Numbered from the stretch's first letter, positions 53,398 through 60,857 are shown. The stretch is DNA of 64,000 nt from JANQRZ01 sp965215165 (GCA_965215165.1 CBDCCX010000006.1:1178001-1242000); one strand, 5' to 3'. Made by a program: numbers and translations. The notes: generated by a model from the letters alone, not told the origin.

Positions 53398-54630
53398 TCA
53401 CCCCGCCTCGTTCCTGAACAGGTCCGAAAACGGATCGGCATCGCCGAGCAGCGCCGCCGCGACCGTCCGGCCCATCCGAAACCCGTAGCCCATCCCGTGC
53501 CCGGTGAACCCGCCGACCCACCACGCGCCCGGCACTTCCGGCACCGCACCGAAGCCGGGTAGCCCGCTCGCCGAGAACCCCATCGCCCCGCTCCACCGAC
53601 GGGCGATGGGCGCGTCTGCGAACGCAGGGAAGTGTTGGCGGAGATACGCTTCGAGGTCCGCCTGGAGCGGTGCCGTCGTCGCATCCTCGGTGCCGACCTC
53701 GGCCTCGCGGTGGAGGTGGCGGGCTCCGCCGAGGAGGACCTCGCCGGTGGGGAGCTGGCGGAGGTAGACGTAGCCCTCGTGCGAGTACACCGGCACATCG
53801 AGCGCGGCCGGCAGCGGAGCCGTCGCCAGCATCTGCGCCCGGACCGGCCGGACGAAGCGGCCGAGCGACGGGACGAGGTTGGGTAGCCAGGCGTTGAGCG
53901 CGAGCACGACGTGGGCCGCTTCCAGAGTGCCGCCGCTCGTCTCCAGCCGCACGCTGCCCTCCGACGCTTCGACCGACTGCACCGTGCAGCGCTCCACGAC
54001 CCGGACCCCGCTTCGCTCCGCAAGGGCACACACAGCCTTCAGCGGATGCAGCGTCGCCCCGCCCGCGACGTAGAGCGCGCCCCCGAACCCGGTGCTCCCG
54101 GTCCGACGGGAGGCTTCGTCTGGCCGCAGGTAGTGAGCCGCCACGCCGTCGGCTCGGAGCAGCTCGGCCGCTCGGCGGAGACGAACGTCCTCGGCCGCAT
54201 CGCCCGCGACGGTCAGACTGCCCGAGAGCGCCAGTCCCACCTCTGCGCCATCGAGCGCCTCGACGAGTCCGTCCCGGTTCTCCTGCGTGAACCGCCACAA
54301 CCGCCGGGCGGTCTCGGCCCCGCGCGCCTCGGCGGTCCGGGCGAAGTCGGCGTCGGTGCCTTGCAGCAGGAAGCCGGCGTTGCGCCCACTCGCGCCATGC
54401 GCCAGAGTGTTGCGCTCGACGAGCACCACGTTTACCGATGGAGCCAACCGCCGGAGCCCGTAGGCCACCGAGACGCCCGCGATCCCGCCGCCGACGATCG
54501 CCACGTCGCACCGGTCCGGCGGCGCGCTGTTCGAAGAGATTCTCGCGGCGTCGGCCTGCCAGTGAGAAACAGTGAATGGTTTCTCGTTTCTGGTCTCTGG
54601 TTTGCCTGCGGCGAAGCTTCGCGTTCCCAT
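53398..54630 (-). CDS. FAD-dependent oxidoreductase, DadA/glycine-oxidase type
   Basis: A flavoprotein of the D-amino-acid dehydrogenase/glycine oxidase class. The FAD-binding motif is VAIVGGGIAGVSVAYGLRRL, followed by ERNTLAHGASGRNAGFLLQG, where the SGRNAG motif is typical of DAO-type enzymes. The C-terminal GFTGHGMGYGFRMGRTVA closes the FAD site. The open frame gives 410 residues, but the first 40 look like intergenic sequence; a GTG at 54504 (MAIVGGGIAG) or a start nearby may be the real one. The substrate, probably an amino acid or sarcosine-like amine, is not known. It is the last chromosomal gene before the cassette array. Confidence 0.8.
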   Translation of the reverse strand: MGTRSFAAGKPETRNEKPFTVSHWQADAARISSNSAPPDRCDVAIVGGGIAGVSVAYGLRRLAPSVNVVLVERNTLAHGASGRNAGFLLQGTDADFARTAEARGAETARRLWRFTQENRDGLVEALDGAEVGLALSGSLTVAGDAAEDVRLRRAAELLRADGVAAHYLRPDEASRRTGSTGFGGALYVAGGATLHPLKAVCALAERSGVRVVERCTVQSVEASEGSVRLETSGGTLEAAHVVLALNAWLPNLVPSLGRFVRPVRAQMLATAPLPAALDVPVYSHEGYVYLRQLPTGEVLLGGARHLHREAEVGTEDATTAPLQADLEAYLRQHFPAFADAPIARRWSGAMGFSASGLPGFGAVPEVPGAWWVGGFTGHGMGYGFRMGRTVAAALLGDADPFSDLFRNEAG

Positions 54631-54646
54631 TCACCGATCCCGATTG

Positions 54647-54718
54647 TGCTAACAGTAAACGCCGCCGAGCGAAGCAAGAATCTCCAGTCTTGGGTCGGCC
54701 TACAAGCGCGAGTCATGC
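54647..54718 (-). other. attC site 1 (degenerate, array end)
   Basis: R'' reads GCATGAC (one mismatch to RYYYAAC), followed by CGCGCTTGTAGGCCGAC; R' reads GTTAGCA. Only 72 nt long. It marks the distal end of the array against the FAD oxidoreductase gene. The small antitoxin-like gene at 54700-54891 ends inside it. Confidence 0.6.
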
Positions 54719-54891
54719 GACTCGCCGCTGCCTTTGCTTGGCTCAGGTCTCTTTGCAACTACCTGACGCTCGCTAGACGATTGACGCTCGCGCAGATCAC
54801 GACAGATGGCGCGGACATCAAACCCGAAGCGCGCTGCGTAGGCTTCGCGCGCGGATCGGACCTCCGCTACGATAGAATCACGCTGGTTCAT
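54700..54891 (-). CDS. Putative antitoxin of the distal PIN module
   Basis: A 63-residue protein starting MNQRDSIVAEVRSAREAYAA, followed by RFGFDVRAICRDLRERQ. Small proteins with this E(V/I)R.AREAxAARFxxD pattern are commonly found directly after PIN-domain toxins and are thought to be their antitoxins. The ATG overlaps the toxin stop by 14 bp. The C-terminal tail (SGESHDSRL) runs into the attC core, so the natural end of the protein may have been replaced when the cassette was formed or decayed. The partner toxin gene is frameshifted. Confidence 0.55.
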   Translation of the reverse strand: MNQRDSIVAEVRSAREAYAARFGFDVRAICRDLRERQSSSERQVVAKRPEPSKGSGESHDSRL

Positions 54892-55362
54892 CTCGACCTC
54901 TCATGAGCTCTTCGGGCGTGCAGATCACGACTGGCTCATATCCCTTCGAACGGCACACCTGGTCCACTCGTTTCCGCATCTCTGCGTTGGCGAGACGCGT
55001 GCAGTTCCACGTCACGAGATAGTCTACTCGGTTCGCGACTGCCGCCGCGATATGCACGGCATCCACGGCCGCCTTCGGAGGAAAGGGGACTCCGAGGACG
55101 AGAGACTCAGCGAGGTCGGCTACGTCCTCCGTCACGTCGGGGTTGGGGAGGCTGGCGAGCGCGCGGAGCCGCCGCTGCGCTGCTTCAGGGTGACCTGCTG
55201 ACGCCTCGTCGAGCACGGCCTGTGATACGACGAGATCGAAACGCTCGCGCGTGGCCCACCCCTCCCGCGTGATCTGCAGATTGCGGTGCGAACGAGATCG
55301 CGCGTGGGGCGAGCGGTGAGATAGCTCGGGATCGTCGTCTCAATGTAGACACGTGGCTTCAT
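54878..55362 (-). pseudogene. Frameshifted PIN-domain toxin gene
   Basis: Two frames together give one PIN protein. The first (from ATG 55362) reads MKPRVYIETTIPSYLTARPT with the catalytic ETT motif. The second continues LQITREGWATRERF, LDEASAGHPEAAQRRLRALA and ends GYEPVVICTPEELMRGRDEPA. The switch is near 55281, where one base appears to be missing (GCAATCTGCAG would read GCA-NAT-CTG-CAG). Without that base the PIN domain is not made, so the toxin is probably inactive. A sequencing error cannot be excluded. The residual downstream frame has a GTG at 55216. Confidence 0.7.
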
Positions 55363-55536
55363 GCGGGGAAGCTACGCCTTCGACCGGATATATCGAGAAG
55401 ACCTGTGGGGTCGGCCTTTGCCGGATGCAGCGTGGCCTCGCCCGCGACGTGCGGTGATGATATGGCCGCTCGGGCGAGCGGCAAGGTGGCTGACGACGGA
55501 GGTCTCGATGTAGAGGAGAAGCTTTATGGTTCGAAG

Positions 55537-55832
55537 CTACTTCGCCCTATCCTGGGCCGATTGAACCGACCGAACGAGTGGCAAGAGGTCCTCCAGCTTG
55601 TTCGAGAACGATCGAACGATTACGATCCGAATCGAGAAGTCGGTGAGGTCTTGCTGGTACTCGATCCCCCGGTCCAGCGTTACAACGCCTCGAACTCCGT
55701 ATCAGCTCGTCGCAGAAGCTTGCCGTTGAGCAGGCCTGACCACCCGTGTTCCTGAACCGTGGTGACGTCGTAGTCCGAGGTGAACGCCCGTTTCAGTTTG
55801 CGCGGGACGTTCTCGTCGAGGAGTACGCGCAT
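55537..55832 (-). pseudogene. Frameshifted DUF5615 (PIN-like) toxin gene
   Basis: Starts MRVLLDENVPRKLKRAF with the DUF5615 signature, continues VTTVQEHGWSGLLNGKLL, then meets a stop right after EFEAL. One base lower the family sequence goes on (TLDRGIEYQQDLTDFSIRIV, then VIVRSFSNKLEDLLPLV) to a stop at 55537-55539. A single base deletion near 55682 (TTGTAACG instead of TTGGTAACG) explains it. The start codon overlaps the stop of the DUF433 gene (TGATG), the normal coupling in this toxin-antitoxin family. Confidence 0.75.
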
Positions 55833-56068
55833 CAGGCGACCGGCTCTGCGTCCTGCGGCGTGAGGTCGAGGGCGTCGTTCAGAGCGAGAGCTAAGAACGC
55901 TTCGGCTTGCTCTCGGCTGACGCTCGGAAAGTCGTCCAGGAAAGCCGCGAGCGTGACGCCAGCGCGGAGATGCTAGATCAGGGAGTCGACCGGAACGCGA
56001 GTGCCGGTGAAGACGGGCGTCCCGCTCATGATGCCGAGATGGGAATGGTAGATGCTGGCGCGGTCCAT
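55832..56068 (-). pseudogene. DUF433 antitoxin gene with premature stop
   Basis: Reads MDRASIYHSHLGIMSGTPVF and TGTRVPVDSLI, then an in-frame TAG at 55973-55975, and continues HLRAGVTLAAFLDDFPSVSR to the stop overlapping the DUF5615 start. The 78-codon frame is otherwise complete for a DUF433 antitoxin (winged-helix/HTH-like). The TAG replaces a residue that is E, Q or S in relatives, so a single base change is enough. Both members of this module are therefore broken. Confidence 0.78.
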
Positions 56069-56141
56069 GGGATTTGCAGGAAAGGTTCGGTCTTAGAACG
56101 CGCTCGATGCCCGCCCGATCCAAGCGCTGACGGAGTGGCGA

Positions 56142-56268
56142 GCTAATAGATGGCGGCTCAGCCGCAATGGGCAGTGACCGCAGATAGTGGGAAAGGCAAG
56201 GTAGACGCGGAGGCTTGGACGAGGCAAGACCGCTAAGCCCTTCGTCGGCGTGCAGCGGCGGGTTATAC
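56142..56268 (-). other. attC site 2
   Basis: R'' is GTATAAC and is the exact complement of the R' core of site 3 (GTTATAC), which closes the hicAB cassette between them. L''/L' text is CGCCGCTGCACGCCGAC and GCGGCTGAGCCGCC. The R' side (TATTAGC) is degraded, in keeping with the decayed cassette to its left. Confidence 0.82.
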
Positions 56269-56287
56269 GGCCGACAGGATAAGCACC

Positions 56288-56500
56288 CTACAGCAACCGC
56301 CGGAACTCCTCCACCGTCAAGCCAGCATCGCGGACGATCCCGCCCATCGTGAAGGCGGTGATCGGATTCGAGCGCGGGATCGTCAGGATGCGCTGACCGT
56401 CGCTCATGATCGTGTGCTTCCCCTGGCGCACTACCTCGAATCCTGCCTTCCGCAGCGCGCGGATCGCAGCCTTGTGGGTCACGCCCGGCAGCTTCGGCAT
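56288..56500 (-). CDS. hicA: HicA toxin, cassette copy 1
   Basis: A 70-residue YcfA/HicA toxin: KLPGVTHKAAIRALRKAGFE, then VVRQGKHTIMSDG with the catalytic-histidine segment GKHTIM, and a final GLTVEEFRRLL. HicA proteins are double-stranded-RNA-binding-fold mRNA interferases. The order is hicB then hicA, reversed from the chromosomal copy at 6917. Its stop lies 20 bp from the attC core of site 2, as expected for a cassette gene. Confidence 0.88.
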   Translation of the reverse strand: MPKLPGVTHKAAIRALRKAGFEVVRQGKHTIMSDGQRILTIPRSNPITAFTMGGIVRDAGLTVEEFRRLL

Positions 56501-56501
56501 C

Positions 56502-56705
56502 TCAAGCGGCTACGTCCACTTCGCGCACTTCTGCTTCGTCCTGCTTCGCTAGCTCTTGAGCCACCGCGAGGTACTCAGCAATGGCGTCTCGGATATTCGC
56601 CAGGGCCTCGTCTTCGGTCTGCCCTTGCGACCAGCAGCCGGGCAAACCGGGGCAGGAGACCGCATAGCCCTCGTCCGTCTTCTGTAGCGCAACGTGGTAG
56701 ATCAT
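56502..56705 (-). CDS. hicB: HicB antitoxin, cassette copy 1
   Basis: A 67-residue short HicB: MIYHVALQKTDEGYAVSCPG, then LPGCWSQGQTEDEALANIRD, with the conserved partial RNase H-like fold and no long DNA-binding tail. The downstream hicA starts 1 bp after its stop. The ATG at 56705 is preferred because family members begin at this point; GGAG lies a few bases upstream. Confidence 0.88.
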   Translation of the reverse strand: MIYHVALQKTDEGYAVSCPGLPGCWSQGQTEDEALANIRDAIAEYLAVAQELAKQDEAEVREVDVAA

Positions 56706-56772
56706 GGCTCCTCCAGTTGGTCTACTCAGAACGAGAACCCGAGTCGGTAGTTTCCGGTGCTGCGGCAAGGCT

Positions 56773-56899
56773 GTATAACAGATGGCCGCTCACCCGCGCA
56801 GGGCAAGCAGCACAGCGATTGGACGAAGCTACGGAAGCGCAGGCGCTCGGACGAGCCGAAGGCGCTCGCGCCCTGCGTCGGCGTGCAGCGGCAGGTTAT
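56773..56899 (-). other. attC site 3
   Basis: R'' GTATAAC and R' GTTATAC. R'' is complementary to the R' of site 4 (GTTATAC). The inner arms repeat the CGCCCTG...CAGGGC pairing common to the array. A palindromic block (GCGCTCGGACGAGCCGAAGG) lies in the loop. Confidence 0.88.
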
Positions 56900-56911
56900 A
56901 CGGCCGACAGG

Positions 56912-57304
56912 TTAGGCAACGGTCTCGACATGCTCGTAATCGAGAATCTTCCGGTCGGATGTGACGAGACGGCTGCTATGGAGCCGGGCCGTCGCCACGA
57001 TGATTTGGTCGGCAGGGTCACGATGGAACGTGCCCGGTAGCTGTGTCGAAGCCGCTGCCACCTCCGGTGTGAGTCCGAGCAGACGGACACCGGGATAGGC
57101 AAGCGCCACCCTCAGCCAATCCACTACCGGGCGGTCGAGTGTGAGTCGGTCCAGTTTGACCAGCTTCGCCACTTCCCAACACGAGATCGCGCTCACACCC
57201 CTGCCGCTCTGCTCAGCGGCACCGATCTCGGCACGCTGTGTCTCGCTGAGCCGGTCCGCTTCGCTGACCCACCAGACCCAGATGTGCGTATCGAGGACGA
57301 TCAT
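56912..57304 (-). CDS. vapC: VapC-like PIN-domain toxin
   Basis: A 130-residue PIN ribonuclease. The acidic site is seen in MIVLDTHIWVWW (D5), SCWEVAKL (E), and DPADQIIVATARL plus TSDRKILDY (last two acidic positions). VapC toxins cleave tRNA or rRNA and are blocked by the partner VapB. The ATG overlaps the antitoxin stop by 4 bp. The stop codon lies directly at the attC core of site 3. Confidence 0.9.
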   Translation of the reverse strand: MIVLDTHIWVWWVSEADRLSETQRAEIGAAEQSGRGVSAISCWEVAKLVKLDRLTLDRPVVDWLRVALAYPGVRLLGLTPEVAAASTQLPGTFHRDPADQIIVATARLHSSRLVTSDRKILDYEHVETVA

Positions 57305-57519
57305 GCGGCGTTCCAGTCGTCCGCACGGATAGCAGGCTCGAATGGGCGCTCGTAGTGGCGGACGCTACCGCGCAACGGCATCCGGTCAGCGTTGCCCCCG
57401 CCGGAGGTCTGGCGAGGAAGCACGATGACTTCTACCTCTTCACCTTCGGAGAAGGGCAGGTCGCTGACGGTCACGCTACCGTCGCCAGAGACGGTGGTGC
57501 TAGTGCGATGAGCTTGCAT
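57301..57519 (-). CDS. vapB: VapB-like antitoxin
   Basis: A 72-residue protein (MQAHRTSTTVSGDGSVTVSD, then LPFSEGEEVEVIVLPR). The early strand pattern with FSEGEEVEVIV resembles the AbrB/SpoVT-like or related DNA-binding fold of antitoxins, and the C-terminal tail (LRGSVRHYERPFEPA) is of the kind that wraps a PIN toxin. It overlaps vapC by 4 bp, the common coupling. The start is ATG 57519, about 65 bp from the next attC. Confidence 0.78.
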   Translation of the reverse strand: MQAHRTSTTVSGDGSVTVSDLPFSEGEEVEVIVLPRQTSGGGNADRMPLRGSVRHYERPFEPAIRADDWNAA

Positions 57520-57583
57520 AGGCGTCGGTTTCGGCTGTTGAACCAGCTAAACCTACTCGGGTTGCCAGCGCCGAGGTGAGGCC

Positions 57584-57712
57584 GTATAACAGAGGGCCGA
57601 TCAGCCGCACAGAGCAGCGAGTGGGATGCTCCCACGAAGCTACGGAGACGCCGGCGCCCGGACGAGCCGAGAACGCTGACGCCCCGTGTCGGCCTGCAGC
57701 GGCGGGTTCGCT
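57584..57712 (-). other. attC site 4
   Basis: R'' AGCGAAC (unusual core, seen on the plus strand as GTTCGCT) and R' GTTATAC. The odd R'' is matched exactly by the R' of site 5 (GTTCGCT), extended to GGCCAGCGAAC/GTTCGCTGGCC. That extended complementarity of a rare core is strong evidence that the two sites bound one excisable cassette. Confidence 0.9.
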
Positions 57713-57734
57713 GGCCCGAGCAGGACGGAGCAGC

Positions 57735-58832
57735 TTACCGGCCGTTCGGGAGGTGCTCTTGCAGCTCGGCCACCGACGGCAACACGGCGTTCGAGAACAG
57801 GTCGAACACGACCTGCGAGCGGTCCGAGTTGAAGTATCCGGCCGTGAACACGGCGACGAGGTCGTACTCGGGCGCTAGGAAGATCGTCTGGCCCCCGTTC
57901 CCGCTCGCCCACACGATCCCGACCTCCTTCTCCCCGTACCGGAGCGTGTCCGACCACCAGAGGTACCCGTAGGGCATCCCTCGGATCTCCGTCCGGGGCC
58001 GGGTTGAGCGCTCGATCCACTCCTCCGAGACGATCTGGCGGCCGTTCCACTCCCCGCCCTGGAGCACGAGCATCCCCACCTTCGCCATCGCCTGCGGGGT
58101 CAGGAGGAGGTGGCCCCCGGCGTCGACCTTCCGCCCGTCGTCGAACCGCGCCCACCGGTAGTTCTCGATCCCGAGCGGGGCGAAGAGGGCGTCGTCCGCG
58201 AACGCGGCGAGGTCCTGGCCCGTCCCCTGGGCGATGGCCTCCCCGAGGGCCACGACGCCCCCCGTGCAGTACCGTGTGGTGTCGCCGGGCGCGTACGGCC
58301 GCGAGAGCGAGAGGAAATGCCCGACCCAGTCCTCGGTCTCGTACATCCGGTCTTCCTGTCCTCGCGTGCTCCGGTCGCCGTCGTCGCAGTCAAGCCCGGT
58401 CGACATCGAGAGGAGGTGGCGGAGGAGGATGTCGTCTTTGTCCCGGACCTCGGGGTACTCTGTGCCGAGGTAGTCCATGAGCGGGGCGTCGACGCCCGCC
58501 AGCGAGCCGCGCTCGACGGCGATGCCGGTGAGGAGCGACGTGATGCTCTTCGTGACGGAGCGGATGTCGTGGGGGTTGGCCCACCCGTACCCGTTGAAGT
58601 ACTCCTCGTGGACGAGGAGCCCGTCTCGGACGACGAGCATGCTGTGGAGCTCGTGGTCGTCCTCGGTAGCGATCTGGCGCGAGACGCCCTCGAGGTACGA
58701 GGGGACGAGCCCGACGGCCTCGGGCGTGCCGGTCGGGAGCGGCTCGTCCTCGGCGAGGGGGCCGACGATGTCCTCGGCCGAGGAGCAGCCGGCGGCGAGG
58801 AGGGCGAGCGTGAGGAGGACCCGGAGCGGCAT
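57735..58832 (-). CDS. Serine hydrolase of the class-C beta-lactamase fold, lipoprotein, cassette-borne
   Basis: A 365-residue penicillin-binding/beta-lactamase-family hydrolase. The nucleophile motif SxxK is SVTK at residues 92-95 in DIRSVTKSITSLLTG. A YxN-like YCT motif follows in TRYCTGGVVALGEA, and an HxG-like region in ASGNGGQTIF. A lipobox (LALLAAGCSSAE, Cys16) suggests membrane anchoring. Family members are esterases, D-aminopeptidases or beta-lactamases; the activity cannot be told. It is a full gene between attC sites 4 and 5, close in GC content to the chromosome. Confidence 0.87.
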   Translation of the reverse strand: MPLRVLLTLALLAAGCSSAEDIVGPLAEDEPLPTGTPEAVGLVPSYLEGVSRQIATEDDHELHSMLVVRDGLLVHEEYFNGYGWANPHDIRSVTKSITSLLTGIAVERGSLAGVDAPLMDYLGTEYPEVRDKDDILLRHLLSMSTGLDCDDGDRSTRGQEDRMYETEDWVGHFLSLSRPYAPGDTTRYCTGGVVALGEAIAQGTGQDLAAFADDALFAPLGIENYRWARFDDGRKVDAGGHLLLTPQAMAKVGMLVLQGGEWNGRQIVSEEWIERSTRPRTEIRGMPYGYLWWSDTLRYGEKEVGIVWASGNGGQTIFLAPEYDLVAVFTAGYFNSDRSQVVFDLFSNAVLPSVAELQEHLPNGR

Positions 58833-58904
58833 GTCGGAGCGGAGCGTTGGCGTCGACAGAGAGGGCGCGCTCGGGATCGGGGAAGTAACAGGGGCCGGCA
58901 GGCC

Positions 58905-59029
58905 AGCGAACAGACTTGCGCTTCAGCCGCCCAACAGAAAGCGAAATGGCCGGGTGAGCAAAGTAGACGCCGACAGTTGAGCAACGCAAAAACCCCAGCG
59001 TTGGGTCGGCCTGCAAGCGCGGGTTATGC
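58905..59029 (-). other. attC site 5
   Basis: R'' GCATAAC and R' GTTCGCT. The inner arms read CGCGCTTGCAGGCCGACCCA and GGGCGGCTGAAGCGCAAG. The R'' is complementary to GTTATGC read on the minus strand at 60283-60289, the left boundary of the inverted site 7. Confidence 0.88.
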
Positions 59030-59037
59030 CGCCGGGT

Positions 59038-59436
59038 TCACGGCAATGACTTCCAGATCGTCGTCACGTCGTAGGACGCGAAGGCCGCGTCTCGCGTGAT
59101 GACCGGAATACCCTCCGCTTGAGCCTGCGCTATGATGAGGCGGTCAAATGGGTCTTTGTGGTGGAAGGGCAGATGCTTTACCTCGTCGAGGTGCTGCGGC
59201 TGCACGGGCAGTACGCTCATTGCGTTGCCGCGGACCTGTCGTTCGACCAGTTCCGGGAAGGGCAGTGCAAGGTTGAGGCGACCGAGACTGGCTTTAATCG
59301 CCATCTCCCACAGACTCGCCACGCTGAGGAGGCGTTCGTTGGCAGGTTCAAGGATGAGCGCACGGGCGTGATCGCTGAGCCGGGAGTCACCCCCTACGAA
59401 CCAGAGAAAAGCGTGCGTGTCGAGCAGCAGCCTCAC
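59038..59436 (-). CDS. PIN-domain toxin of a Phd/PIN module
   Basis: A 132-residue PIN protein: MRLLLDTHAFLWFVGGD (catalytic D6), LWEMAIKASLG (E), then HHKDPFDRLIIAQAQAE and ITRDAAFASYDV. It is a complete VapC-like ribonuclease. Start is GTG 59436, overlapping the antitoxin stop by 4 bp. Its stop is 9 bp from the core of attC site 5. Confidence 0.9.
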   Translation of the reverse strand: MRLLLDTHAFLWFVGGDSRLSDHARALILEPANERLLSVASLWEMAIKASLGRLNLALPFPELVERQVRGNAMSVLPVQPQHLDEVKHLPFHHKDPFDRLIIAQAQAEGIPVITRDAAFASYDVTTIWKSLP

Positions 59437-59660
59437 GGCGCGTAGGACTCAAAGCCATCAATCGGAGCGTCGAAGTCGTCGGCCATTTCAATCAGTCCGC
59501 GTGCGCTGCCGAAGACCGGGCGCGGTTCAGGTTCCAACACAGGGGTAAGTCGGAAGAAGGCTCCATCTCCTCGGGAGATCACGACATCCTCCCCAGAGGC
59601 GGCCTCCTCAATGAGTTCAGGGAGTCGCTGCTGTGCCTCATCTAGCTTAACAGTCCGCAT
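59433..59660 (-). CDS. Phd/YefM-family antitoxin
   Basis: A 75-residue antitoxin: MRTVKLDEAQQRLPELIEEA, then ASGEDVVISRGDGAFFRLTP, which is the Phd/YefM DNA-binding fold. The acidic C-terminal tail (MADDFDAPIDGFESYAP) is the toxin-binding part. It pairs with the PIN toxin immediately downstream. Confidence 0.88.
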   Translation of the reverse strand: MRTVKLDEAQQRLPELIEEAASGEDVVISRGDGAFFRLTPVLEPEPRPVFGSARGLIEMADDFDAPIDGFESYAP

Positions 59661-59722
59661 AGCGTCCTCAGCTGGTCTAGGTGATGTACGAGGAGAAGTC
59701 CCCCTGGTTCTTGGACTGCATT

Positions 59723-59793
59723 ACGGAACGGCACAGAAGACCCCTGCTCATTGGCCTTGCTGCGCGGCGTCGGCCTACAAGCGGAGGTTCTGC
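59723..59793 (-). other. Degenerate attC-like site 6
   Basis: R'' reads GCAGAAC, followed by CTCCGCTTGTAGGCCGACGC, the R''-L'' half of an attC. The L'-R' half is poor; GTTCCGT is the best R' candidate. It separates the Phd/PIN module from the lipoprotein gene, which now share one complementary pair of outer cores. Confidence 0.35.
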
Positions 59794-59823
59794 TAGCGTT
59801 TCTGAGGATGTCCCTATGCCGCT

Positions 59824-60238
59824 CTACAGCATCGCGGCGATGCCGCCCAGGTGTTCGACGTACTTCCCCTTAGCCTGGGAGGCACTGAGTCGGCGGTAAT
59901 CGACCCAATCTCCGTTCTTCTGCTCCTGCTCCGTGAGGGTGAGCGTCAGTTCGGCCTCGCCAGAATCAAGCTCTCTGATGAAGACAGAGATGGCGGTCAC
60001 GGCCAAATGTGTAGAGTCCGCTTCCCCTTTTGTACTCGGTTATGATCGTTCCTGTCTCCGGCGAGGCTTGGGCGATTTCGAATCCGTTGCGTCCGAGATA
60101 AGCGAGGGCTGCATTGTAGACGCCTTCCTTCGACTCAGTGAGGGTGCGGCTGCGGTCTTCAACAGCAAGACTGGCAGAGTTGGCACAACCAACGAGGGTG
60201 AGGATGACGAGGAGGGTGAAGGCGGCTGCGAGCTTCAT
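59824..60238 (-). pseudogene. Frameshifted small lipoprotein gene
   Basis: The first frame, from ATG 60238, reads MKLAAAFTLLVILTLVGCAN (a lipobox signal), then SLAVEDRSRTLTESKEGVYN, YLGRNGFEIAQAS and TEYKRGSGLYT. The second frame continues LAVTAISVFIRELDSGEAEL, LTLTEQEQKNGDWVDYRRLS and ends GGIAAML. The switch is close to 60015 in an ACATTTGGCC context, where one base too many would explain it. Alone the first frame gives 90 residues ending HQRA. The family is not recognised; the pair of strands suggests a small periplasmic lipoprotein. Confidence 0.6.
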
Positions 60239-60282
60239 GGCGTTGTGCGGTTGGTGAGCAGCTTCGGCTATACCGCGAGGCG

Positions 60283-60406
60283 GCATAACCCGCCGCTGCA
60301 CGCCGACGAAACGCTCGACGGTCTTGCCTCGTCCGGTCGCCGTCCCTGATATTGCCTCGTTCGACCGGCCCGCCGCGTTTCGCGGGTGAGCGGCCATCTG
60401 TTAGGC
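60283..60406 (+). other. attC site 7, inverted relative to the array
   Basis: Read on the plus strand it starts with R'' GCATAAC, then CCGCCGCTGCACGCCGACGA, and ends in GCGGGTGAGCGGCC and R' GTTAGGC. Every other site in the array reads this way only on the minus strand. The hicB stop codon (TAA) overlaps its R' core. The opposite orientation could come from inversion between attC cores. Confidence 0.82.
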
Positions 60407-60619
60407 CGCGCTGGCGATTTCGAGGTAGGCCGAGCGCGTAGACGGCTCCGGCACCGGGTAGCCCTCGAGCGCCAACCCTTCGATGTGGAACTCCATCGCC
60501 TCACGCATCTCCCGCTCAACCTCAGTCTCGGTCGCACCCGTGGCGACGCAGCCGGGGAGGTCGGGGGAGTACGCCGAGAATCCCGTTTCGGTCGGTTCGA
60601 TCACGACGAGGTATTTCAT
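60401..60619 (-). CDS. hicB: HicB antitoxin, cassette copy 2
   Basis: A 72-residue short HicB: MKYLVVIEPTETGFSAYSPD, then LPGCVATGATETEVEREMRE, with the usual YSPDLPGC box. It follows hicA with overlapping stop and start (TGATG). A GTG one codon upstream is also possible. Here hicA precedes hicB, unlike the other cassette copy, so the two cassette modules have different origins. Confidence 0.9.
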   Translation of the reverse strand: MKYLVVIEPTETGFSAYSPDLPGCVATGATETEVEREMREAMEFHIEGLALEGYPVPEPSTRSAYLEIASAA

Positions 60620-60804
60620 CACTTCAAGCCCGCTTGTTTGAGGATGCTGTTGTAGGTGCCGGGGGCAAGGTCGTCACCGGGCTTGCCGGGAACGGTCACG
60701 AGTCCGGGCTTGTCGTCGTGCTTGAACTGCCGGTGGCTGCCTCGGGTCCGGGCGAGGTACCACCCGTCCTTCTTAATCTTCTTGAGCACATCGCGGACTT
60801 TCAT
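60619..60804 (-). CDS. hicA: HicA toxin, cassette copy 2
   Basis: A 61-residue HicA: MKVRDVLKKIKKDGWYLART, then RGSHRQFKHDDKPGLVTVPG with the catalytic GSHRQF motif, and a final NSILKQAGLK. The ATG lies inside the R' core of attC site 8 (GTTGGATG), a placement often seen for cassette genes that start at the recombination junction. Confidence 0.92.
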   Translation of the reverse strand: MKVRDVLKKIKKDGWYLARTRGSHRQFKHDDKPGLVTVPGKPGDDLAPGTYNSILKQAGLK

Positions 60805-60857
60805 CCAACGAAGTTAAGAGACAACCGAACCGATCGGCGTGCAGCAGCGAGTTATGC
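60803..60857 (-). other. attC site 8 (short)
   Basis: R'' GCATAAC followed by TCGCTGCTGCACGCCGATCGG; R' GTTGGAT. Only 55 nt, about the length of short class attC sites. R'' is complementary to the R' of site 9 (GTTATGC). Confidence 0.7.

Noticed and set aside
55418..55452. About 30 bp resembling part of the FAD oxidoreductase gene near 54035-54072
   Set aside because: GGATGCAGCGT and GCCCGCGACGT are shared, but the match is short and GC-rich, so chance or remote attC relic text cannot be told apart from a true duplication.
55405..55755. 116-residue plus-strand frame in the array
   Set aside because: It lies over the broken DUF5615 gene and has no recognisable sequence; the minus-strand family match explains the DNA better.
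56414..57040. 208-residue plus-strand frame across 56414-57040
   Set aside because: It runs through hicB and an entire attC site and resembles no protein; it is a composition artefact.
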